From contig JACCTQ010000356.1 in NCBI GenBank assembly GCA_013812265.1, positions 1 through 5,751 on the forward strand: a stretch of 5,751 nucleotides of DNA, read 5' to 3'. The DNA is from Actinomycetota bacterium. GTDB lineage: Bacteria > Actinomycetota > Thermoleophilia > Gaiellales > Gaiellaceae. The position numbers and the translations under genes are program-made. This document shows positions 1-5,334 of the stretch, in pieces. Each line of letters begins with the position of its first letter. The stretch's first letter is position 1. The notes under the pieces are model-generated. The model saw only the letters and a program-made list of their open reading frames with translations. It ran no database searches and was not told where the DNA came from.

Positions 1-1496
1 TCGGCGGGGTCGTGGGCGCGTTGGTGCTCCGCACGCTCAATGCTTCCACCTCCGACACGACCCGCCGAAATCGTGACGCGATTCTGGAGCAAGCACAGCG
101 AGAGGCCGAGGCGATTCGGAGAGAGGCGCAGATCGAGGCCCGCGAAGGGTCGGTGAAGTTCCGCGCGGAGTCCGAGGAGGAACTGCGTGAACGCCGCTCG
201 CAGATCGGCAAGGTCGAGGAGCGCTTGAACTCTAGAGACGAAGAGATCGAGCGAAGGCTGACCGAGGTCTCGCGGCGAGAGCAGGGCCTCGCAGATCGTG
301 AGACGCATGCAAAAGAGCTCCAGGAAGAGCTGAAGCAGGCGCGGGAGCAGGAGCTGAGAGAGCTCGAGCGGATCTCGGGCATGACCATCGACGAGGCGAA
401 GGGGCACATGCTCGAACGCTCGGAGGAGCTCGTGAGGCACGAGCTCGCGAAGAGCGTGCGCCAGCTCGAAGAGGAAGCGCGCAACGAGGCGAAGAGGCGC
501 GCTCGCAACCTCGTCGCCGACGCGCTCCAGCGCGTGGCGGCAAGCCACGCAGCCGAGACGACGGTCTCACTGGTCGAGCTGCCCTCGGACGACATGAAGG
601 GCCGGATCATCGGTCGGGAGGGCCGCAACATTCGTGCCCTCGAGAGCCTCACCGGCGTCGAGATCATCATCGACGACACGCCGAACGCCGTGGTGTTGTC
701 ATCATTCGACGGCGTTCGGCGAGAGGTGGCGAAGATAACGCTCGCCAAGCTGATCGAGGACGGGCGAATTCATCCCGCCCGGATCGAGGAGATGTACTAC
801 CAGTCCAAGGCGGAGCTCGACGAGCACATGGTGCAGGCGGGCGAGCAAGCCGTGTTCGAGGCGAACTGTGGGGAGTTCCACGAGGAGCTCGTCAAGATCC
901 TGGGACGCCTCCGCTTTCGCACGAGCTACGGCCAGAACGTGCTCAAGCACACGCTCGAGGTCGTGCATCTCGCCGGGATCATGGCAACCGAGCTCGGCGC
1001 AAGCACCAAGACGGTCAAGCGCGCGGCTCTTCTCCACGACCTCGGTAAAGCGATGACACACGAAGTCGAGGGATCGCATGCGCTCATCTCGGCGCAGTAC
1101 GCCAAGCGCTACGGCGAGACTCAGCACGTCGTGCATCCGATCGAGGCTCACCACTACGAGGTGCAGCCGCAGACGGTCGAAGCCGTGCTGTTGATCGCCG
1201 CCGATGCGATCTCGGCCTCACGTCCCGGTGCTCGCGGAGAGAGTCTCGAGAACTACATCAAGCGGCTCGGGGCGCTCGAGGAGCTTGCTTCCAAGAAGAA
1301 GGGCGTCGAGAAGGTCTACGCGCTCCAGGCGGGACGCGAGATCCGGGTCATGGTGAAGCCCACCGAGGTGGACGACGACGGGGCAGTGTTGCTGTCACAC
1401 GAGATCGCCCGCGAGATCGAGGATCAGCTCGAATACCCGGGACAGGTCAAGGTGACAGTGATCCGCGAGAGCCGTGCGATCGAGGTTGCAAAGTGA
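1..1496 (+). CDS. rny: Ribonuclease Y, 5'-truncated by window edge
   Basis: Membrane-anchored endoribonuclease that starts mRNA decay with single-strand cuts. The frame is open to the left edge; the first visible residues (GGVVGALVL) look like the end of the N-terminal membrane helix, so the GTG at 12 is probably internal and the true start lies upstream. Numbering from that GTG: a long charged Glu/Arg-rich coiled coil at about 20-165; a KH RNA-binding domain with the GxxG loop in GRIIGREGRNIR (197-208); then a metal-dependent HD domain with H313 (GQNVLKH), the H342-D343 pair in LLHDLGKA, and D398 in AADAISASRPGAR. The C-terminus (YPGQVKVTVIRESRAIEVAK) is the typical family ending. About 494 residues are visible against roughly 510-520 for complete members, so only a short piece is missing. 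The stop lies inside the palindrome that begins the following intergenic region. Identification is secure; only the start is unknown. Confidence 0.96.
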   Translation, partial: GGVVGALVLRTLNASTSDTTRRNRDAILEQAQREAEAIRREAQIEAREGSVKFRAESEEELRERRSQIGKVEERLNSRDEEIERRLTEVSRREQGLADRETHAKELQEELKQAREQELRELERISGMTIDEAKGHMLERSEELVRHELAKSVRQLEEEARNEAKRRARNLVADALQRVAASHAAETTVSLVELPSDDMKGRIIGREGRNIRALESLTGVEIIIDDTPNAVVLSSFDGVRREVAKITLAKLIEDGRIHPARIEEMYYQSKAELDEHMVQAGEQAVFEANCGEFHEELVKILGRLRFRTSYGQNVLKHTLEVVHLAGIMATELGASTKTVKRAALLHDLGKAMTHEVEGSHALISAQYAKRYGETQHVVHPIEAHHYEVQPQTVEAVLLIAADAISASRPGARGESLENYIKRLGALEELASKKKGVEKVYALQAGREIRVMVKPTEVDDDGAVLLSHEIAREIEDQLEYPGQVKVTVIRESRAIEVAK

Positions 1497-1527
1497 TCAT
1501 GGGGGAACCCCTGGTTCCCCCATGATC
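1495..1527. repeat. Perfect palindrome (unit 1) overlapping the rny stop
   Basis: A perfect 15-bp inverted repeat (arms 1495-1509 and 1513-1527) around a 3-base centre (CCT). The left arm takes in the last two bases of the rny TGA stop. The arm core is CATGGGGGAACC. As RNA it would be a very stable hairpin directly after rny and could protect the 3' end or act as a terminator, but no T-run follows it on the plus strand, so it is not a canonical intrinsic terminator. It resembles unit 2, 44 bp downstream, which suggests a repeated element rather than a one-off hairpin. Confidence 0.85.
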
Positions 1528-1541
1528 CCCCTCCTCTTAAG

Positions 1542-1568
1542 CATGGGGAAAACCATGTTTCCCCCATG
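1542..1568. repeat. Imperfect palindrome (unit 2), related to unit 1
   Basis: Symmetric about position 1555: seven pairs (CATGGGG with CCCCATG), one A/C mismatch (1549/1561), four more pairs, then a 3-base loop. Aligned without gaps at an offset of 44 bases, 1542-1573 matches 1498-1529 at 27 of 32 positions. The left arm of unit 1 (1497-1507) can also pair perfectly with the right arm of unit 2 (1559-1569), so alternative folds exist. The AflII-type palindrome CTTAAG (1536-1541) sits just before it. No T-run follows. Role unknown; REP-like element, mRNA-stabilising structure or weak terminator are all possible. Confidence 0.75.
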
Positions 1569-1597
1569 AGCCCGCTTCTTGTCCGTAGCTTCTCCAT

Positions 1598-1656
1598 CTT
1601 GCCGGTTGGGCTCCCGGCGAGCCAAGCTCGCCTCCGCCGGCCACCCGCTCGGCAAG
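1598..1656. repeat. GC-rich nested inverted repeats in rny-miaB gap
   Basis: Inner hairpin GGCGAGC / GCTCGCC (1616-1622 with 1626-1632) around a 3-base CAA loop. It can be enclosed by GCCGG (1601-1605) with CCGGC (1637-1641), or alternatively by CTTGCCG (1598-1604) with CGGCAAG (1650-1656). No gene or known RNA family is recognised. It may be part of the same dispersed element as the two palindromes upstream, or a terminator-like structure before the miaB promoter. The pairing is visible; the function is not. Confidence 0.5.
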
Positions 1657-1682
1657 GCGGCGCGACCGAGCTACTGCCGAGC
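1647..1682. repeat. 8-bp inverted repeat just upstream of miaB promoter
   Basis: GCTCGGCA (1647-1654) and TGCCGAGC (1675-1682) are perfect inverted repeats with a 20-base spacer. The right arm ends 8 bases before the candidate -10 hexamer, so it overlaps where a -35 element or an operator would lie. Its first arm overlaps the preceding inverted repeat, so the two structures compete. In GC-rich DNA an 8-bp dyad can arise by chance, hence the low confidence in a function. Confidence 0.4.
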
Positions 1683-1690
1683 AGCCGCCC

Positions 1691-1705
1691 TACAATGATC
1701 CTTCC
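1691..1705 (+). promoter_or_regulatory. Candidate -10 element for leaderless miaB transcript
   Basis: TACAAT (1691-1696) differs from the TATAAT consensus at one base. Transcription would start about 6-8 bases later, at roughly 1702-1705, at or next to the miaB ATG (1706). No Shine-Dalgarno sequence lies in the bases before that ATG, which fits a leaderless or near-leaderless mRNA. There is no convincing -35 hexamer about 17 bases upstream, where the sequence reads GAGCTA. The hexamer and the missing ribosome binding site are visible; promoter activity is inferred. Confidence 0.45.
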
Positions 1706-3025
1706 ATGAAGCGCTACCACGTCACCACGTTCGGTTGCCAGATGAACGCTCACGATTCCGAGCGCATCAAGGGGATGCTCGAGGAGCTGGGACTGGGGGA
1801 GGCTCCCGATCAGCACGAGGCCGACGTCATCGTCTTCAACACCTGCACCATCCGCGAGAAGCCCGATCAGCGCTTCGCCGCTCACCTGGCCCAGGCGGCG
1901 GCGCTCAAGCAGCGCGAGCCCGACAAGGTGATTGCGGTGGGGGGCTGCTATGCCGAGGCGCAACGGGAGCGGCTCTTCGACCTGTACCCGTACGTCGATG
2001 TCGCGTTCGGGCCCGGCTCGATCCCGCACCTCGCCGACTGGATCGGCACCGGCGGCCAGGCTCCGCGCGGGCGCTTCGCCGAGTGGCGCTCGTTCGCGGG
2101 TGATCTTCCCGCTCGCCGGGAGCGCCCGTTCCAGGCCTGGGTGCAGATCTCGATGGGCTGTAACTCGAAGTGCTCCTACTGCATCGTGCCGTCCGTGCGA
2201 GGTCGCGAGCAGAGCCGGCGACCGGGTGACATCGTCGGCGAGGTCACTCGGCTGGCAAGCGCGGGCGTCCGCGAGGTGACGCTGCTCGGCCAGAACGTGA
2301 ACTCGTGGGGCCGGGACCTGTTGCCCGACGTTCGCACGGAGTTCGGTGAGCTCCTCCGCGCGGTCGATGCCATCGACGGTATCGAGCGAATCCGCTTCAC
2401 CAGCCCGCATCCGAAGGACTTTCGCGTGCCGGTGATCGAAGCGATGGCCGAATGCGCCGCGGTGTGCGAGCACGCGCATCTGCCCCTTCAGTCCGGTTCC
2501 ACGCGCATTCTGAAGGCGATGCGGCGCACGTACGGCCGTCAGCGCTATCTGAAGCTCGTGGACGAGATGCGAGCGGGAATCCCCGATCTCGCGCTCACCA
2601 CCGACATCATCGTGGGCTTCCCCGGCGAGACCGAGGCGGACTTCCACGAGACGCTGGAGGTTGTGAAGGAAGTCGGCTTCGACAGCGCATTCACGTTCGT
2701 CTTCTCACCCCGCCATGGGACGGAGGCGGCCACGATGCCGGATCAGGTGTCCGAAGACGTGAAACGGGAACGAATCGAGAGGCTGGTCGACGTCGTGCAG
2801 CGATCAGCTCGCCTGCGAAACGCCGAACGGGTGGGCCGAACGGAGGAGGTCCTGGTCGAAGGCCCGAGCCGCACGGATCCCTCGGTCCTGCGCGGGAGGA
2901 CCCGTCGGAACACGACCGTCAACTTCAGCGGCGGCGGGGTGCCCGGTGATCTCGTTCACGTGCACATCGAGCGCGCCACCTCGACGACGTTGAGCGGACG
3001 CGAAGTCGCGCTCGTCGCTGTCTGA
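1706..3025 (+). CDS. miaB: tRNA-2-methylthio-N6-dimethylallyladenosine synthase
   Basis: Radical-SAM methylthiotransferase that adds the 2-methylthio group to i6A at position 37 of tRNAs reading UNN codons; it acts after MiaA. The 439 residues match the family length. The N-terminal UPF0004 domain carries the auxiliary-cluster cysteines C11 (FGCQMN), C47 (NTCTIRE) and C81 (GGCYAE). The radical-SAM motif CxxxCxxC is C152, C156 and C159 in MGCNSKCSYCIVPSVRG, followed by the typical segments LLGQNVNSWG, HLPLQSGS and TDIIVGFPGET. A C-terminal TRAM-like RNA-binding domain covers about 370-437. The ATG at 1706 gives the expected N-terminus (MKRYHVTTFGCQMN); it has no Shine-Dalgarno but follows a -10-like TACAAT by nine bases. 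The stop overlaps the start of miaA. MtaB- and RimO-type relatives are unlikely given FGCQMN, NTCTIRE and the SVRGREQSR segment. Confidence 0.97.
   Translation: MKRYHVTTFGCQMNAHDSERIKGMLEELGLGEAPDQHEADVIVFNTCTIREKPDQRFAAHLAQAAALKQREPDKVIAVGGCYAEAQRERLFDLYPYVDVAFGPGSIPHLADWIGTGGQAPRGRFAEWRSFAGDLPARRERPFQAWVQISMGCNSKCSYCIVPSVRGREQSRRPGDIVGEVTRLASAGVREVTLLGQNVNSWGRDLLPDVRTEFGELLRAVDAIDGIERIRFTSPHPKDFRVPVIEAMAECAAVCEHAHLPLQSGSTRILKAMRRTYGRQRYLKLVDEMRAGIPDLALTTDIIVGFPGETEADFHETLEVVKEVGFDSAFTFVFSPRHGTEAATMPDQVSEDVKRERIERLVDVVQRSARLRNAERVGRTEEVLVEGPSRTDPSVLRGRTRRNTTVNFSGGGVPGDLVHVHIERATSTTLSGREVALVAV
3022..3025 (+). promoter_or_regulatory. CTGA stop/start overlap coupling miaB and miaA
   Basis: The miaB stop TGA (3023-3025) overlaps a CTG codon (3022-3024) in the miaA frame. 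This is the same geometry as the familiar ATGA and GTGA couplings, but with CTG. No Shine-Dalgarno-like run is seen just upstream, so miaA translation probably depends on ribosomes that terminate on miaB and re-initiate. Confidence 0.65.
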
Positions 3026-3936
3026 CGCCGAGCAACCACGTCCTCGCGATCTTTGGCCCGACCGGCTCGGGAAAGAGCGCGGTCGCAGAGGAACTGACGA
3101 GCAGGATTTCGGCGGACGTCGTCTCCGCCGACTCGATGCAGGTCTACCGCGGCTTGCCGATCCTCACGAACCAGCCGCAAGGCCCCGCACAGCTCGTGGG
3201 CATCTGGCCACTCGCTCACGAGGCGTCCGTCGGCGAATACCAGCGGCTTGCACACGCTGCGATCGACGGCATCCTGAGCGCCGGTCGGACGCCGATCGTC
3301 GTGGGAGGAACGGGCCTCTACCTACGCGCCGCGCTCGCCGATCTGGGACTCCCGCCGGCGCCGCCGCCGGGTGCCCGGGACCGCTGGGAGGCCGTGTACG
3401 ACGACAAAGGACCCGATCACGCCCACGGCCTGCTCGCCGAGCACGACCCTGCTGCCGCCGCCGCAGTGCATCCGAACGACCGACGCCGGGTGGTGCGCGC
3501 GCTCGAGCTCATGGAAGCGGGAACCTCGCTACGGCCGGACCGGGACCGTCTCTGGACCAACGAAACGCGTCGCCCGACCATTGCTTTCGGACTCGATGTC
3601 CCGAAGGACGTGCTGGAGCGCCGCATCGAGGGACGTACCCGGGCCATGTTCGAGCGCGGGGTCGAAGACGAGGTCAGAGCGGCGCTCGCCGGACCGATCT
3701 CGCGCACCGCTCGACACGTCGTCGGCCTCCGCGAGGTGGCCGAGCTCCCGCTCGAGCAGGCGTTCGAGGCAATCGTCGTCGCCACTCGGCGCTACGCTGC
3801 CTACCAGCGCAAGTGGATGCGCAGGATTCCCGGGCTTGTTACCGTCGGCGGCGACCGCCCGCCGGGCGAGATCGCCGATGAGATCGTCGACATGGCACGC
3901 GCTCGGGAACGTGTACCTGCTCGTGGAGGGCGCTGA
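3022..3936 (+). CDS. miaA: tRNA dimethylallyltransferase, CTG start
   Basis: Transfers the dimethylallyl group from dimethylallyl diphosphate to N6 of A37 in UNN-reading tRNAs, making the substrate of MiaB. With the CTG at 3022 as residue 1 the protein is 304 residues, the normal MiaA size, and begins (L/M)TPSNHVLAIFGPTGSGKS, with the P-loop at 12-19. DSMQVYRGL follows at 37-45, including the catalytic Asp37. Conserved VVGGTGLYLRAAL lies at about 93-105, and the C-terminal RRYAAYQRKWMRR segment matches the family. The frame is closed by a TGA at 2947, and no ATG, GTG or TTG occurs in frame between that stop and the ATG at 3136. Starting at 3136 would remove the P-loop and the catalytic Asp, so such a start is almost certainly wrong. 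The last 59 bases overlap dapF in another frame, giving an Arg/Ala-rich tail (DMARARERVPARGGR) probably shaped by dapF. Function is sure; the start codon is an inference. Confidence 0.93.
   Translation: MTPSNHVLAIFGPTGSGKSAVAEELTSRISADVVSADSMQVYRGLPILTNQPQGPAQLVGIWPLAHEASVGEYQRLAHAAIDGILSAGRTPIVVGGTGLYLRAALADLGLPPAPPPGARDRWEAVYDDKGPDHAHGLLAEHDPAAAAAVHPNDRRRVVRALELMEAGTSLRPDRDRLWTNETRRPTIAFGLDVPKDVLERRIEGRTRAMFERGVEDEVRAALAGPISRTARHVVGLREVAELPLEQAFEAIVVATRRYAAYQRKWMRRIPGLVTVGGDRPPGEIADEIVDMARARERVPARGGR
3864..3880 (+). promoter_or_regulatory. Weak ribosome binding site and ATG choosing dapF start
   Basis: GGGCGAG (3864-3870) lies seven bases before the ATG at 3878, inside miaA. The match to a Shine-Dalgarno sequence is modest. 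This ATG is chosen mainly because it places the conserved HALGN motif six residues from the start. Confidence 0.4.
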
Positions 3937-4564
3937 GCTCACCGCGGAAATCGCCCGCACGGCGAGCCCCGGCACGGACGGAGTGCTGGAGGTCGTCGAC
4001 ACCGGACCCGACTGGGCCGAGATCAGGATCTGGAACCCGGACGGCTCGCTGGCCGAGATGTCCGGGAACGGAACGCGGATCGCCGCCCGGTGGCTCGCGG
4101 AGAGCACAGGCGCAAAGGCCGTCACCGTCCGCGTCGGCGCGCTCTCGGTTGCGGCTCGCATGCTGGACGAATTTCTCGTGGAGCAGGACCTGGGCGAGGT
4201 GACGGTGTGGCCCGCGGAGCAGATCGCGGGTGTGGAGGTCGTCCGGGTGTCCGTCGGAAACCCGCACGCGGTCGTGCGCGGTGATCCCGCGGAGATCGTT
4301 CGTCTGGGGGTCCTTCTAGAGACACACCCCCGCTTTCCCGACCGGACGAACGTTCAGGTCGCGCGCCTCGACGGACCTCACGAGGCGACGGCGCGAGTTT
4401 GGGAGCGCGGGGTGGGGGAGACGAGCTCCTCGGGCACGAGTGCGATCGCTGTGGCAGCGGCGCTCGGCCTCAATCCAGGCCGCGTCCGGTTTCCCGGGGG
4501 AGCCCTGGATGTCCGTTTCGAGGGTGGCCGGGCTTTCCTCACCGGTCCGGCCCAGCGGCTCTGA
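3878..4564 (+). CDS. dapF: Diaminopimelate epimerase homologue with Ser for both catalytic Cys
   Basis: DapF converts LL- to meso-diaminopimelate, using two cysteines as acid and base. From the ATG at 3878 the protein has 228 residues, against about 270-280 for typical DapF. Recognisable motifs in order are W-HALGN (H7-N11, usually HGLGND), IWNPDGSLAEMSGNG (SGNG at 62-65), GNPHAVV (127-133) and ERGVGETSSSGTSA (176-188). In normal family members the first core reads CGNG and the last reads ACGTG, so Ser62 and Ser185 replace the two catalytic cysteines; the binding motifs around them are otherwise kept. The region before SGNG is shortened, with only TDG left of the usual GADG segment. The gene overlaps miaA by 59 bases and ends 12 bases from the convergent dapD. 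It may be an epimerase with altered chemistry, an enzyme for another substrate, or an inactive homologue. I have an uncertain memory of similar SGNG versions in Thermoleophilia-like genomes. Family is firm; activity is open. Confidence 0.85.
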   Translation: MRSSTWHALGNVYLLVEGAELTAEIARTASPGTDGVLEVVDTGPDWAEIRIWNPDGSLAEMSGNGTRIAARWLAESTGAKAVTVRVGALSVAARMLDEFLVEQDLGEVTVWPAEQIAGVEVVRVSVGNPHAVVRGDPAEIVRLGVLLETHPRFPDRTNVQVARLDGPHEATARVWERGVGETSSSGTSAIAVAAALGLNPGRVRFPGGALDVRFEGGRAFLTGPAQRL

Positions 4565-4570
4565 CCGCTG
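4553..4570. terminator. Possible weak hairpin between convergent dapF and dapD
   Basis: CAGCGG (4553-4558) and CCGCTG (4565-4570) form a 6-bp stem with a 6-base loop that includes the dapF stop. No T-run follows in either direction. With only 12 bases between the two stop codons, this is the only hairpin I see that could separate the converging transcripts, and it is weak. Confidence 0.25.
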
Positions 4571-4576
4571 CTGCCG

Positions 4577-5323
4577 CTACGTCCCGATGTGAAAGTCGCG
4601 CAGGACCTGGTTGAGGCTCGTCCGGCGATCGGTGGACTCGCTGCGCCGGCCGATGATGAGCGCACAGGCGAGCTGGTACGTCCCGGCGGGGAAGTCGCGC
4701 GGCCGCGTCCCCGGCACGACCACCGAGCGCGGCGGCACGTAGCCCCGGTGCTCGACGGGCTCGGGCCCCATCACGTCGATCACGGGCACGGAACCCGTCA
4801 GGGACACGTTCGGCGCCAGGACCGCCTCGGCGCCGATCAGCACACCCTCCGTGATGATGCAACGCGAGCCGATGAACGCGCCGTCTTCAACGATTACCGG
4901 GCGCGCGTTGACGGGCTCCAGCACGCCGCCGATTCCGACACCGCCCGCGAGATGCACGTCGGCACCGATCTGCGCGCACGATCCGACCGTCGCCCAGGTG
5001 TCGACCATGGTGTTGGGGCCGACCCAGGCGCCGATGTTCACGTAGCTCGGCATGAGCACCACGCCCCGTGAGAGGAACGCTCCGTAGCGCGCGACGGCGG
5101 GCGGTACGACCCGCACGCCGAGCTCGGCGTAATTCCGCTTCAGCGGGATCTTGTCCAGGTACTCGAAGGGGCCTACCTCCTGCGGCTCGAGCTCCCGCAC
5201 GCGGAAGTACTCGAGCACCGCGCGCTTCGCCTCCTCGTTCACCACCCATTCGTCTCCATGCTTTTCGGCCACGCGCACCTCGCCGCGATCGAGCTGCTCG
5301 ATCATCTGCTCGACTCCGCTCAC
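4577..5323 (-). CDS. dapD: Tetrahydrodipicolinate N-succinyltransferase
   Basis: Acyltransferase of the succinylase branch of lysine/diaminopimelate synthesis: succinyl-CoA plus tetrahydrodipicolinate gives N-succinyl-2-amino-6-oxopimelate, the substrate of DapC. From the GTG at 5323 it has 248 residues, a little shorter than the roughly 274 of the E. coli enzyme, with a reduced N-terminal part. Family segments: YLDKIPLKRNY (55-65), RVVPPAVARYGAF (71-83), VLMPSYVNIGAWV (89-101), MVDTWATVGSCAQIG (106-120) and GGVGIGGVLEP (127-137); Asp108 falls where the catalytic Asp is expected. Left-handed beta-helix hexapeptide repeats (V-I-x-G type) run through the middle. The E. coli-type segments favour succinyl- over acetyltransferase (DapH). 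The frame stays open further upstream into dapC, but the GTG has a strong GAGGAGG before it and overlaps the dapC stop as GTGA, so it is preferred. Confidence 0.94.
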   Translation of the reverse strand: MSGVEQMIEQLDRGEVRVAEKHGDEWVVNEEAKRAVLEYFRVRELEPQEVGPFEYLDKIPLKRNYAELGVRVVPPAVARYGAFLSRGVVLMPSYVNIGAWVGPNTMVDTWATVGSCAQIGADVHLAGGVGIGGVLEPVNARPVIVEDGAFIGSRCIITEGVLIGAEAVLAPNVSLTGSVPVIDVMGPEPVEHRGYVPPRSVVVPGTRPRDFPAGTYQLACALIIGRRSESTDRRTSLNQVLRDFHIGT

Positions 5324-5334
5324 AGCGCCTCCTC
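5320..5334 (-). promoter_or_regulatory. Strong RBS and GTGA overlap coupling dapC to dapD
   Basis: On the minus strand GAGGAGG (5334-5328) stands four bases before the GTG start of dapD (5323-5321). It lies within the last codons of the upstream aminotransferase, where it encodes part of the Glu-Glu-Ala-Leu tail. The upstream stop TGA (5322-5320) overlaps the start as GTGA. This fixes the dapD start and indicates coupled translation. Confidence 0.85.

Noticed and set aside
12..14. GTG at position 12 as the true start of rny
   Set aside because: The frame is open to the window edge and residues before it (GGV) continue a hydrophobic stretch typical of the RNase Y membrane helix, so the start is most likely outside.
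702..1154. Minus-strand frame of 150 codons inside rny
   Set aside because: It is a shadow of the KH/HD coding region of RNase Y, with no family resemblance of its own.
1495..1568. Canonical rho-independent terminator for rny
   Set aside because: The stems are strong but no T-run follows either hairpin on the plus strand. Termination is possible, but the sequence does not show the standard signal.
1497..1705. A tRNA, riboswitch or CRISPR array in the intergenic region
   Set aside because: No cloverleaf, no known aptamer core that I can recognise, and only two palindrome copies with no regular spacer-repeat pattern.
1424..2647. A long open frame of 407 codons on the minus strand across miaB and the intergenic region
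   Set aside because: It is antisense to miaB, whose protein matches its family along the full length. The translated product has no recognisable domain, and long antisense frames are expected in GC-rich genes.
3371..3877. The 5' extension of the dapF frame upstream of 3878
   Set aside because: It runs antiparallel in information to conserved MiaA sequence in another frame, is Arg/Ser-rich without motifs, and DapF proteins begin close to the HGLGN motif, which fits the ATG at 3878.
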